Assembly (NCBI RefSeq): GCF_009827305.1
Contig: NZ_WTYJ01000001.1
Span: 1,798,001-1,862,000, forward strand
Direction of reading: 5' to 3'
Source of the DNA: Croceibacterium xixiisoli
GTDB taxonomy: Bacteria > Pseudomonadota > Alphaproteobacteria > Sphingomonadales > Sphingomonadaceae
DNA length: 64,000 bases
Shown piece by piece: positions 55,965 through 64,000 of this stretch; positions within the stretch are counted from its first letter, which is position 1, and each line of letters begins with the position of its first letter. The translations under genes and the position numbers were made by a program. The notes beneath the pieces are model-generated. The model did no database searches. It had not been told where the DNA came from and was given only the letters and a program-made list of their open reading frames with translations.

Positions 55965-56921
55965 GTGACCAGCGCTGCCCTGCCGCGCAGCCGGCTGCAT
56001 CTGCAGTTCCTGATCGACAATGGCGCCGATCCAGACATTGTGCTGCTTCGTGATGAGATGATGCGCGCACCGGTGGCAGAGGCTTTTCCGGGGCGCGGTG
56101 TCCATCTCGGGCGGGAAACGCTGGCGGGGAAGGCGCTTTGGCGCTGGCCCGGCGTGCATCGGGCCAATCGCGGTTATTATCGTCAGGTCGGGGAACGCAT
56201 GGCCGATCTCGGCATCACCCGCCTGACGATCTTCCTCGAAGGCGAACCGCTCGAACGATATCTCTGCAGCCTGCCGCAGATCAACCATCTGGAACTGTGG
56301 GAAGATGGGCTGTCGCATTATGTCGATCTGACCAGCGACCATTGGTACGCTGCGCGCGGGCTCGTGCAGGCGGCGATGGGTTTCTATCCGGCCGGCATTA
56401 CCCGGCGGCGAATGAACCGTGCCCAGGCTCTAGTGCGCGACCGGTTCGAACAGCGCAATCTCGTGCTCGTGGCTCCCGCCGAACCTCAATCTTGGCGCGA
56501 TGAACTGCTGCTGGTCGGCTCGCCTCTGGTGGAAGATCGAATCGTTCCGCGAGAACGCTTCCTGGCCGGGCTTGCTGCCATTCGCGCTGCGGTTCCCCTG
56601 GACATCCGCTACTTGCCACACCCGCGGGAAGATCTTGCCCGGCTGGCCGGCGATCTGGTGGCAGCCGGTATCACGCTGGAAGACAATGCCGGCGGCCTGC
56701 TCGATCATGCGGCACGCTGGGGCTATCGCGGCTATGCGGCGGCGGTGTCGACCGGCCTGCTGGATATGGGCCGCTATGATCGCAGCATCTTCATGCCGGC
56801 CCTGTTTGGGCTCGACCGGATGGACCGGGTGCTGCGAAACTGGCCTGCGCTTCCGCTGCCGCTGGCCGGGGATGCGGCGGCGCTGGGGCGCGCCGTCGCT
56901 CAGTTGCCGCCGCTGGGCTGA
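55965..56921 (+). CDS. Protein with bacterial sialyltransferase motifs
   Basis: This 318-residue protein has the EDG motif in LWEDGLSHY (residues 113-115), the HP motif in YLPHPRED (219-220) and a Ser-containing AAVSTGLLD (262-264), in the order known for bacterial sialyltransferases of the GT38/GT52/GT80 type. No signal peptide or membrane helix is seen. The GTG at 55965 is used; the open frame extends back into the synthetase gene. It probably transfers a nonulosonic acid made CMP-active by the upstream enzyme. The family is assigned from motifs only. It overlaps the converging gene by 22 bases. Confidence 0.65.
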   Translation: MTSAALPRSRLHLQFLIDNGADPDIVLLRDEMMRAPVAEAFPGRGVHLGRETLAGKALWRWPGVHRANRGYYRQVGERMADLGITRLTIFLEGEPLERYLCSLPQINHLELWEDGLSHYVDLTSDHWYAARGLVQAAMGFYPAGITRRRMNRAQALVRDRFEQRNLVLVAPAEPQSWRDELLLVGSPLVEDRIVPRERFLAGLAAIRAAVPLDIRYLPHPREDLARLAGDLVAAGITLEDNAGGLLDHAARWGYRGYAAAVSTGLLDMGRYDRSIFMPALFGLDRMDRVLRNWPALPLPLAGDAAALGRAVAQLPPLG

Positions 56922-58165
56922 TCCACCAGGTGGAGAATCGCTCGGGCCGCGCGCGCGGTTGCCTGGCCGTCGATAACACCGGTTTCCTGTGCCACCATCA
57001 CACAATCGATATCCGCCAGTCCGTCGTGGCTGCGCAGATGGCGCAGCCCCGACGCCAGTTCCTGCGGTGTACGGGCAATGGGCAGGCCGGTTCGGGTCAG
57101 CCAATCCTGCTTGTCGGCTTCCGACTGTTCGGCAAAGGCGGCGCGCGGAATGGGAACGACCAGTACCGGGCGCCCGAGCACCAGACTTTCCAGCAGGCCG
57201 GTGGAATAATGGCCGATCACGACATGGGCGGCGCCGATCGCCTGTTCGATCGGGCGGCGCCCTTCATCCTCGACCACCTCAATGCTGGTGGTTTCGCGCA
57301 GCCGGTGAATATCGTCCCCGCTCGATCGCGGATGCAGCCGGATCGTCAGCCGGATCGCGCCATCCCCTGCTGCGGTGCTCAGGCCTTCGGCGATCACATG
57401 CAGGGCCTCAGCGGCGGCTTCCACCGTCACCTTGCCATGGGCGGCGAAGGGCTGAACCAGATACAGCAGTTCCAGCCTGTCGCCTGCAGGCAAGGGGGGC
57501 ACTGCGTTGCGCAGGGTATGCAGCGCATCGAAACGCGGAACCCCGGCTAGCGCAACCTGCGCCGGGTTCACCCCTGCGGCGGCCCAACGGTCGCGATAGG
57601 CGGCAGAGGCGGCCACGACCAGATCATGTCCGGCCAGCCCGTAATCGGGAATCGCCGGCAACAGGCCGCTGCGGTCGAGCAGTGGCGCCAGCATGGCCTT
57701 CAACCGCAGTCTGTTCGCCTGCGGGCGGGCATTGCCGATGGCGCAGAAAGGTCCTTCCTGCAGCAGCACCGTGGGTGTGCCCTGGGCCCGCGCCGCGCGC
57801 AGTAGTGCGGTTTCGATATACATGCGATCATGGCACATGATCAGCGCATCGATCGGTCCGGCCAGCAGGCTGCGGGCGCGCCGCAACAGCCGGCGATAGG
57901 CCAGTGGCCCACCGCTCAGCAGCAGGTTCATGGTCTGGCTGCCGGTGCGATTGCGGATCCCGCAATCCTCCGGCGACACGGTGCGAACCTCGCCCTGACC
58001 GGGATAGACGGTCTTTCCGCGCGTCCGCAGATTGAACGGCTGGGTATCGATAAACAGAAACTGGCTATCGGGCGCCTCGGCGCGGATCGCCTGTTCGACG
58101 GCCGCCAGCGTATGCCCTGACGAACCGCCGGTACCGACAAGGGCAAAACGCAAGGATTGGCTCAT
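56900..58165 (-). CDS. GT-B-like surface glycan biosynthesis protein
   Basis: This 421-residue protein has a GT-B-like or epimerase-like two-domain layout. It starts with VGTGGSSGHT, and the C-terminal half has RLHPRSSGDD and HYSTGLLESLVLGRPVLVVPIPR, as in CDP-glycerol glycerophosphotransferase or UDP-GlcNAc-2-epimerase-like proteins. No membrane segment is seen. It is the last gene of the minus-strand operon. The exact reaction is not assignable. Confidence 0.7.
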   Translation of the reverse strand: MSQSLRFALVGTGGSSGHTLAAVEQAIRAEAPDSQFLFIDTQPFNLRTRGKTVYPGQGEVRTVSPEDCGIRNRTGSQTMNLLLSGGPLAYRRLLRRARSLLAGPIDALIMCHDRMYIETALLRAARAQGTPTVLLQEGPFCAIGNARPQANRLRLKAMLAPLLDRSGLLPAIPDYGLAGHDLVVAASAAYRDRWAAAGVNPAQVALAGVPRFDALHTLRNAVPPLPAGDRLELLYLVQPFAAHGKVTVEAAAEALHVIAEGLSTAAGDGAIRLTIRLHPRSSGDDIHRLRETTSIEVVEDEGRRPIEQAIGAAHVVIGHYSTGLLESLVLGRPVLVVPIPRAAFAEQSEADKQDWLTRTGLPIARTPQELASGLRHLRSHDGLADIDCVMVAQETGVIDGQATARAARAILHLVDQPSGGN

Positions 58166-58176
58166 ATCGGGCGGGC

Positions 58177-59340
58177 TCAGGCGGATGGCGGGGTGGCGGA
58201 ACCGACGCTGTCGATCACCTGGCGCATGAAACTGTCGAAACGTGGCCCGAAATCGGCGACCGCCTTGTCACGATCCGCGAAATAGCGGGATTCGCCGTTC
58301 AGCAGCTCTTCGGCCCGCGCAATGAGCAGATCGGCCGAATTGCCGGTCAGCGGCACCGACCAATGGGCCAGATCGCAGTCTTCCATGAACCCGACCACCT
58401 TGGGGTGGGTGGACAGGGCAATGGTCGGGCGCCGCAGGCCGACACCACAGATCACGGCATGGCCGCGCATCCCAACGATCATCTGGGCTGCCGCGTAGCT
58501 GCCGAAGAATTCGCCTGCGTGATCGGGATGTGGGGTTCCTGCCATGCGGAATGGCCGGTGCAGGGCATCTTTCCCGGCTCGAGCATAGAGCGCGCGCGAA
58601 ATCGCGGCGCAAATCGGAACATCATGCGGAATATGCGGGGTCAGCTGAATGTCGAAGCCGTGGTTACGCCACATGTGCAGGCTGAACTGGACCAGCGCCT
58701 GTTCCAGCGGCGAAAGCACATCGCCGCTGCGCAGACGCTTCATGACCCGGCTGATCCGCGACACGGGGGATCGCAGATGCAGCGAATCGCCCGCTGGCTG
58801 CACAACGATGTAGGGGCGGGCGCTGGCGGATGCGGGGCGGCGGGCCGGCGCGTCGACGAAGAAACCCGGATCGGGGATTTCCACCACGGCTTCGGTTTCC
58901 GCATGGCCAAGATCGCGCTGCAGCCGGGCCAGGGACCCATCGTTCCTGACCGAGAAGAAATCGCCCTTTTCGCGAACATGCCGCAGCAGTTGCTTGAGCT
59001 GTTCGGCATGGCGGAAGGGATCGCCTTCGAACAGATTGTGTCCCAGGCCGACGAAAGCGAAGCGCGCCTTCGACTTCACATATTCGTCCATGGAAATCGG
59101 CATTGGGGTGCCGGTACGCGCAGCAAAGGGTCCGTTGGAAATTCCGCCGCCGCCGCCGACGACAACCAGATCATAGCTGTCCAACTCTGCTGCGGTCAGT
59201 TCCTTCCGAAACACCGCGACATCCTGCAGGTCGAATGAAACCCCTGCGCCGACGATGTCCAAAATCCGGGCCCGAATGGCGTGGGTCAGGGCGCCATCCC
59301 CGACATTGATTTCATGGGATGCGAGATGCAGAACTTTCAT
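58177..59340 (-). CDS. Polysaccharide pyruvyl transferase family protein
   Basis: This 387-residue protein begins MKVLHLASHEINVGDGALTHAIR, the NxGD-type start of the CsaB/WcaK polysaccharide pyruvyl transferase family. VGGGGGISNGPF and the C-terminal MRGHAVICGVGLRRPTIALS segments fit. It should add ketal-linked pyruvate to a surface sugar. The ATG at 59340 follows AGG; the frame is open to a TTG 21 bases earlier. Confidence 0.85.
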   Translation of the reverse strand: MKVLHLASHEINVGDGALTHAIRARILDIVGAGVSFDLQDVAVFRKELTAAELDSYDLVVVGGGGGISNGPFAARTGTPMPISMDEYVKSKARFAFVGLGHNLFEGDPFRHAEQLKQLLRHVREKGDFFSVRNDGSLARLQRDLGHAETEAVVEIPDPGFFVDAPARRPASASARPYIVVQPAGDSLHLRSPVSRISRVMKRLRSGDVLSPLEQALVQFSLHMWRNHGFDIQLTPHIPHDVPICAAISRALYARAGKDALHRPFRMAGTPHPDHAGEFFGSYAAAQMIVGMRGHAVICGVGLRRPTIALSTHPKVVGFMEDCDLAHWSVPLTGNSADLLIARAEELLNGESRYFADRDKAVADFGPRFDSFMRQVIDSVGSATPPSA

Positions 59341-59389
59341 GTCAATCCTGCCCTTTTTCAAGAAGGCCGCGCGCGCCGATCATCGGCAA

Positions 59390-60760
59390 TCAATGCCCGG
59401 AGCGCGCGATGATGTAGGTATCGGGTTCCAGCGGGGTCACACTCAGCGGGCACTGGATCATGCCGCCGATGGCGTCTGCCAGGCGGTTGACTTCCGCCAG
59501 GGGCAAACCCGGAAAACGTCGGCGGTCATCCTCGCCTGCACGCAGCCGCACGCCCAGTTTTTCGCCCATTGCCCCCGCGGCACGGCGCAGCCGCCGGATG
59601 GGATCCGGCCCTCCCAAAACGGGTGCAGGCAATCCCTCGGCGAGCTGCAGGGACAGATCCGCAATTAGTTCGCTCGACAGCGGCCCGTCGAACCCACCGA
59701 TATAGCGCCGGGCGGTCGCGATCTGTTCGGCCGATTGCCAGTTCTGCTGTGGCTTGCCTGGCAGGCTTTCCAGCGCCGCAATAACATCCTCCCAATCGGC
59801 GCAGCGACGGCTGAGCAGATTGGGCAGGGGCGATGCCATACCATCGGTCTCATCTGCGGTCGGCGGGGCATAGGCGATGGGCGGCACGTCGAGCATGAAG
59901 GCCTCGAGCGCGGTGGTGCAGCTGTTGTGCAGGATCGCCTCGGCACCCAGGATCCACGGCAGCACGGAACCGCTCGCCGGCTCGATGCTCAGCCGGGGCA
60001 GGGTGTCGGCCAGCGCCTGATATGTGTCGACGGCTTCGCTGGGATGCGGACGCAGGACGAAGGTGAACTGCGGCAGCGCCTCATGCAGCCGGGGCAACCC
60101 GTCAAGGAAGGCATCGAACATCATCTGGCGAAATGCCGACCATTCGATGAACTTCTGTTCGTCGCGCGCGGTCGACAGGCGACCAGTGGCGCGCAATCGC
60201 CGCTCGAGCCCACCGGGGCCGTCTGCGTGATTGACCATGTCGAAATTGGTGTTGACCAGAATATAGCGGCCAAACCGCTGGCGCAGACCTTCCCCGTCCG
60301 CAGCGTGCAATTGGCGGAACGGGGCACGCAGCAGCTCAATCCGCGCATTGCCCAGCGGCAGTGGGCGGGGCGTGCCGTCAGGCAGGGTCTGTTGCCAGTC
60401 TTCTCCGGCCACTTCGCCCCAGGCAATCAGGGCGTCGGCTTCGGCGGCCGCCTTGCTGTCGACCCGATTGGCGAAATACCAGGCAGGGTCAGGGTAGACG
60501 AGCCCTTCCTCATCCCAGGCGATGATCCGGTGTCCGCGCGCACGATAGGCTTTCAACCGCTGGTCCACACCCGGCACCAGCAAGGGGCTGAAGACTATCG
60601 CATTCCTTGCGTAACGCGCGCGATAGTCGACAAAGCTCTGGCTGCCGACAACCACCTGAAAACCGGATTTTGCCAGATGCGCCGCCAACAGGATGCGCGC
60701 GTCCAACTCGCGCGCCTTGGTCACGATCGGCAAAAAGGCGAGCGGAGCGGCGGAAGGCAT
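59390..60760 (-). CDS. KpsS-like surface carbohydrate biosynthesis protein
   Basis: This 456-residue protein resembles surface carbohydrate biosynthesis (capsule KpsS-like) proteins, with ILLAAHLAKSGFQVVVGSQ, AWDEEGLVYPDPAWYF, RPHPSEA and HNSCTTALEAFMLDVPPIAY. No signal peptide is seen, so it acts in the cytoplasm. The ATG at 60760 has AAAGG upstream; an ATG at 60781 is possible. It overlaps the end of the ABC transporter gene by 4 bases or more. The exact sugar is unknown. Confidence 0.75.
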   Translation of the reverse strand: MPSAAPLAFLPIVTKARELDARILLAAHLAKSGFQVVVGSQSFVDYRARYARNAIVFSPLLVPGVDQRLKAYRARGHRIIAWDEEGLVYPDPAWYFANRVDSKAAAEADALIAWGEVAGEDWQQTLPDGTPRPLPLGNARIELLRAPFRQLHAADGEGLRQRFGRYILVNTNFDMVNHADGPGGLERRLRATGRLSTARDEQKFIEWSAFRQMMFDAFLDGLPRLHEALPQFTFVLRPHPSEAVDTYQALADTLPRLSIEPASGSVLPWILGAEAILHNSCTTALEAFMLDVPPIAYAPPTADETDGMASPLPNLLSRRCADWEDVIAALESLPGKPQQNWQSAEQIATARRYIGGFDGPLSSELIADLSLQLAEGLPAPVLGGPDPIRRLRRAAGAMGEKLGVRLRAGEDDRRRFPGLPLAEVNRLADAIGGMIQCPLSVTPLEPDTYIIARSGH

Positions 60761-60764
60761 GCGC

Positions 60765-62543
60765 TTATGCCTTTGCCGCATGGGTTTGTGTGGGCAGTTC
60801 GGTCAGCACGCCGTAACGAACTTCCAGAATGCGGTCGCACAGCTCCAGCGTGGCCGGGCGATGGGCGATCAGGATGATGGTCGCGCTGCCTTTCAATTCG
60901 GCCAGGGTCTGGCTGATCAGGGCTTCCGATCGCGCGTCCAGCGCGCTGGTCGGTTCATCCATCACGATCAGGGCCGGCTGGCCGAGCAAGGCGCGGGCGA
61001 TCGAAAGCCGCTGGGACTGTCCGCCCGAAAGCCCGCGTGCGCCGGGGCCGATCACCGTGTCATAGCCATGGGGCAGCGCCATGATTTCATCATGCACATG
61101 CGCCGCACGCGCAGCCGTTTCGATCTGTTCCTGCGAAAATCCGGGACGAAAAAACCGGATATTGTCTGCCGCTGTACCGAAAATCAGCCGGCTGTCCTGC
61201 GGCACATATCCGGTCAGCGCAGCCCAGCTTTCCGCCGACACATCCATCAGCGGCACGCCGGCTGCAGTCACCTTCCCGCTGGTCTGCTTGCGAAGGCGCA
61301 GCAACACGCCCGTCAGCGTGCTCTTGCCGCTGCCGGACGGGCCAACGATGCCAACCATCTCCCCCTGATCGATCGAAAAACTGATGTCCTTGAGGACGTT
61401 TTCGCCCGGCTTGTAGGCGTAGTTCACCCCTTCGAAACGCAGGCTTTCCAACGCGGTCAGGGCGTGGGAACCCGTATCCCACGCGTGCTCTTCCAACTGC
61501 TCCAGTTCGGTTTCGACCGCAGTGATATAGGGCGCCATCTCACGTGCGGTGTGGAAAGATCTTTGCAGCTGCCGGACGTAGGTCAGCGCTCGCACCAGCA
61601 GCAGCGCCAGCGGTGCCACACCTTCCATCCCGCCAGCCGACGTGCTCGCCAGCGCGGCAATCAGGATCAGCACCAGACCGATGGCGCCATACTGGAACAG
61701 ATTGGGCACCAGCCGGGCTTCGAAACGCAGCTTGCCCATGGCCGTGGCGGCGATCTTGATTCCGCCAAGCAATTGCCTGGCTACGGCATCCGCTACGTGG
61801 AACGCCGAAATCTCCTGACCGATGCGGGCTGCCTGGGCAACATGGCCGACGATTTCCCGATTGGTCAGAACCGGCTTGGTCACATCCTGCCGAAATCGCT
61901 TGGTCACCGGCGCCAGCAGCGCAAATGTGATGCCGAGGCCGATGATCAGGCCCAGCGCAAGCAAGGGAGAACTTACGATCGCCCCGGCGATGACGGCCGC
62001 AAACATGGCAACGCCAACACAGCCCAGCGCCAATTGCTGCACGGAATTTTCCGCCCGCAACGCATATTCGCCCACCAGTTGCTGCAAAAGGCCTTCGCGC
62101 TGGGTGTCGCGATACTGCAGCGATGAATGGAGATAGGCCGTCAGCATCCGGCCACGCAGCCGCAGCATGGCCCGCGTGCTCAGCGATGCCATCAGCTGCG
62201 CCAGCGGGATCGACAGCAACATCAGCGTCGCCACCAGCGCCAAGCCGATGCCGCAAGCGCTCGGAATGCTGACCTGGATGCCAAGATCGGCCGGCCCTAG
62301 CCGGGCTAGGTGAGAATTGCCGGAGATTGCAATGGCCACCGCCGCCACCATGTAGAGCAGCGCGGTCTCGATCACACCGACGACAAATGCCAGCGCGACC
62401 GTGCCCCACAACCGTTTGCGATCGGGACCGATTACCGCAAGGCCGTTGCGCAATACGCCTAGCGGCCCGCCTGATGGCGGGGGCAGGGCAGGGCGATCTG
62501 ATCCGGAAGCCGCAATCGTTCCGCGCGGGTTTTCAACTGCCAT
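60765..62543 (-). CDS. ABC transporter, fused permease and ATPase (polysaccharide or lipid exporter type)
   Basis: This 592-residue exporter has an N-terminal permease with about six helices and a C-terminal ATPase. Walker A is GPSGSGKST with Lys407, the signature LSGGQSQR and Walker B LIVMDEPTSALD. It looks like an MsbA/Wzx-alternative flippase for a lipid-linked glycan. The ATG at 62543 is used; the frame is open to a TTG upstream. It overlaps no coding region upstream, 8 bases after the stop of the pyruvyl transferase gene. Confidence 0.88.
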   Translation of the reverse strand: MAVENPRGTIAASGSDRPALPPPSGGPLGVLRNGLAVIGPDRKRLWGTVALAFVVGVIETALLYMVAAVAIAISGNSHLARLGPADLGIQVSIPSACGIGLALVATLMLLSIPLAQLMASLSTRAMLRLRGRMLTAYLHSSLQYRDTQREGLLQQLVGEYALRAENSVQQLALGCVGVAMFAAVIAGAIVSSPLLALGLIIGLGITFALLAPVTKRFRQDVTKPVLTNREIVGHVAQAARIGQEISAFHVADAVARQLLGGIKIAATAMGKLRFEARLVPNLFQYGAIGLVLILIAALASTSAGGMEGVAPLALLLVRALTYVRQLQRSFHTAREMAPYITAVETELEQLEEHAWDTGSHALTALESLRFEGVNYAYKPGENVLKDISFSIDQGEMVGIVGPSGSGKSTLTGVLLRLRKQTSGKVTAAGVPLMDVSAESWAALTGYVPQDSRLIFGTAADNIRFFRPGFSQEQIETAARAAHVHDEIMALPHGYDTVIGPGARGLSGGQSQRLSIARALLGQPALIVMDEPTSALDARSEALISQTLAELKGSATIILIAHRPATLELCDRILEVRYGVLTELPTQTHAAKA

Positions 62544-62551
62544 GGCGCTGC

Positions 62552-63841
62552 TCAGTCCAGAACCTGCAGCATATGCCAAGCCTCTTCCGCTCTTTCTGCG
62601 GCAACAGCAGCGATCTGCTGTCGGCGGTCTGCACCCTGGGCCAGCAAAACCTTCGTCCCGGCTACAATGCGGTCGATATCTGCTGAGCTGGGGAAGGCTG
62701 AGTATTCATGGGCTGCCGGGTAACCCAGCATATCCTGCAACGCGGCCGTCTTGTGCGAATTGGAACTCATGAACACGCTCGGGGTGCCGCCCAACGCCGC
62801 CATGATGCCGGGATGCCAGCGCCCGCTGACGAAGGCGCGGGCATTGGCCATCACCGCTGCGCCCGCCATGATCGGAGCATTGACGCCCAGTCGCGGCAGA
62901 CCTGTTCGCCGTGCCACATCGCGCAGAAACACATCGCCCACGCAGGTCTCCACCAGCAGCACCGGCAGGCCGAGAGATGTCAGCGCCTGCGCCAATTGGG
63001 TGTAGCTTTCCGCCGCTTGTTTCTGGTTCTTGGCCGACTGCGAACTGCCTGACAGCGCAATATACGGCTCATCCGTGCATTTCGGGCGGGATGTGGCAGT
63101 GCGGTCAAACGCGGGGATCAGCCGCGACGCGTCATAGGAGAGGGCGGCGTTGCGGCGGTAGAACGGCGACCAGGTAAACAGCGCATCGGGAAAGGATGCG
63201 CTGACCATGCCCGGCAGAATATCCCGCGCCAGCGCAAGCGAACGCGGATCGCGCACCGCGATCTTTGCGCCCTTGAGCGCCTGCTGGGCGGCATCCCGCG
63301 TTGCCAGATTGAAGGCACTGGCGGGATCCAGCGAGATCATCCCGTTGATCCAGAAAATGCCCTTGCCCATCCGCCGCGCCAGCGCACAGATCGCCAGCGT
63401 CTGCAGCAGGCTGTCACGCGCGGGGGTGGAAAAGATCATTTCCCCTTCGCCATTCACCACGATGGCATCGCAGGGAGCGATTTCTGCGATCAGACGCTGC
63501 GCCTTGGCGGAATTCTCCCGCAGATCCCACAGCAGTTCGGCATCGGTTTCGATGTCATGGCTGGGTGGAAAATACTGTCCACCGGCGTCGATCGCGCCAA
63601 ATGCCAGCTTGCCCAGAACCGGAACCCGCCCAACCCGTGGTCGCCGCAACCGGCGAACAAGCTGTTCATGCAGTCCGACGGGCAGGCGCCCACCAACTGT
63701 CAGCGGTGCCTTCAGCAGATCGCGGTCGATCGAACCGACGATCTCATGCCGTGTGGAAAGCACTTCCCGCAGGGCAAAGCTTGTTGCCCGGCAACCCCAA
63801 TTGGGGGAGGTCGAATTGTCAGCGACCAGCGTCAGGCGCAT
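62552..63841 (-). CDS. Polysaccharide pyruvyl transferase family protein, second copy
   Basis: This 429-residue protein shows the family pattern: an NWGCRATSFAL start, VVNGEGEMIF, FWINGMIS and GRWHPGIMAALGGTPSVF near the C-terminus. It should act on a different sugar or linkage from the other pyruvyl transferase in this operon. It starts with ATG and is followed closely by the ABC transporter gene. Confidence 0.82.
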   Translation of the reverse strand: MRLTLVADNSTSPNWGCRATSFALREVLSTRHEIVGSIDRDLLKAPLTVGGRLPVGLHEQLVRRLRRPRVGRVPVLGKLAFGAIDAGGQYFPPSHDIETDAELLWDLRENSAKAQRLIAEIAPCDAIVVNGEGEMIFSTPARDSLLQTLAICALARRMGKGIFWINGMISLDPASAFNLATRDAAQQALKGAKIAVRDPRSLALARDILPGMVSASFPDALFTWSPFYRRNAALSYDASRLIPAFDRTATSRPKCTDEPYIALSGSSQSAKNQKQAAESYTQLAQALTSLGLPVLLVETCVGDVFLRDVARRTGLPRLGVNAPIMAGAAVMANARAFVSGRWHPGIMAALGGTPSVFMSSNSHKTAALQDMLGYPAAHEYSAFPSSADIDRIVAGTKVLLAQGADRRQQIAAVAAERAEEAWHMLQVLD

Positions 63842-63863
63842 CGCAAAGCCGGCCTATCCTGAG

Positions 63864-63893
63864 TAAAAATGGCCGGGGGCGCAGGCCCCCGGC
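63864..63893 (-). terminator. Rho-independent terminator on the minus strand
   Basis: GCCGGGGGC (63872-63880) pairs with GCCCCCGGC (63885-63893) around GCAG. On the minus strand it is followed by CATTTTTA. It sits between a gene entering from the right edge and the second pyruvyl transferase gene. Confidence 0.85.
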
Positions 63894-63909
63894 GGATACA
63901 ATCAATGGG

Positions 63910-64000
63910 TCAGGCGACTTCGGCCGATGCGGGCTGTTCGCGCCACTTCAGCTTGTCCCGCTGGGGAAGCTCGATATCGAGAATGTCGCTCTGCTTGTAG
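63910..64000 (-). CDS. C-terminus of a further minus-strand gene (truncated by window)
   Basis: On the minus strand the frame is open from the window edge to a TGA at 63910-63912. The last 29 residues read YKQSDILDIELPQRDKLKW followed by REQPASAEVA. Too short to name; the next downstream gene on the same strand is a pyruvyl transferase, and a strong terminator separates them. Confidence 0.5.
   Translation of the reverse strand, partial: YKQSDILDIELPQRDKLKWREQPASAEVA

Overview
This window is one contiguous, GC-rich, gene-dense stretch of bacterial chromosome. Gene content and protein style (TonB-dependent receptor, sphingomonad-type exopolysaccharide genes, BamD-RecN order, M56/BlaI pair, FprA-type ferredoxin reductase, PilZ and GGDEF/EAL proteins) suggest an alphaproteobacterium, probably order Sphingomonadales (Sphingomonadaceae or Erythrobacteraceae). 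That placement is inferred from family resemblance only; no rRNA or tRNA gene, insertion sequence, prophage or CRISPR array was seen.

Layout. 1-12.7 kb: end of a small secreted protein, ferredoxin-NADP reductase, two overlapping GGDEF-EAL-PilZ c-di-GMP proteins, lepA, a TonB-dependent receptor, a CmcJ/NvfI-type oxygenase-like gene and bamD. 12.7-21.3 kb: recN, a secreted protein of unknown family, ligA, a YnfA-type membrane protein, then a minus-strand run of SDR, subclass B3 metallo-beta-lactamase-like lipoprotein, prmA and a TIGR02117 protein. 21.4-24 kb: sdhC-sdhD-sdhA closed by a strong terminator, with no sdhB here. 24-30.3 kb: a minus-strand light/DNA-repair block (DUF2256 mini-protein, Fe-S photolyase, CPD photolyase) downstream of a five-PAS GGDEF/degenerate-EAL protein. 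30.5-45.2 kb: mostly housekeeping genes (cyclophilin, FMN alpha-hydroxyacid dehydrogenase, BlaI/M56 regulator pair, zinc metallopeptidase, hydroxybutyrate dehydrogenase, guaB, rsmB, rppH, PAP2 phosphatase, PilZ, SDR, purF).

45.6-64 kb is a surface-polysaccharide region. It holds a polyprenyl-phosphate sugar transferase, a Wzy/WaaL-like polymerase or ligase, a GT4 glycosyltransferase, a Wzc-type co-polymerase/tyrosine kinase, a Wza-type export lipoprotein, a CMP-nonulosonate synthetase fused to a HAD phosphatase, a protein with bacterial sialyltransferase motifs, and a minus-strand operon with a GT-B-like protein, two polysaccharide pyruvyl transferases, a KpsS-like surface carbohydrate protein and an ABC exporter. 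Together these suggest a Wzx/Wzy-type exopolysaccharide plus an acidic, possibly nonulosonic-acid- and pyruvate-modified glycan. The operon continues past the right edge.

The least explained parts are the nonulosonate/sialyltransferase-like pair with the operon beside it, the exact 122-codon PAS repeat, the tandem c-di-GMP genes, the B3 lactamase-like gene inside a housekeeping operon, and a poly-aspartate mini-protein among the exopolysaccharide genes.
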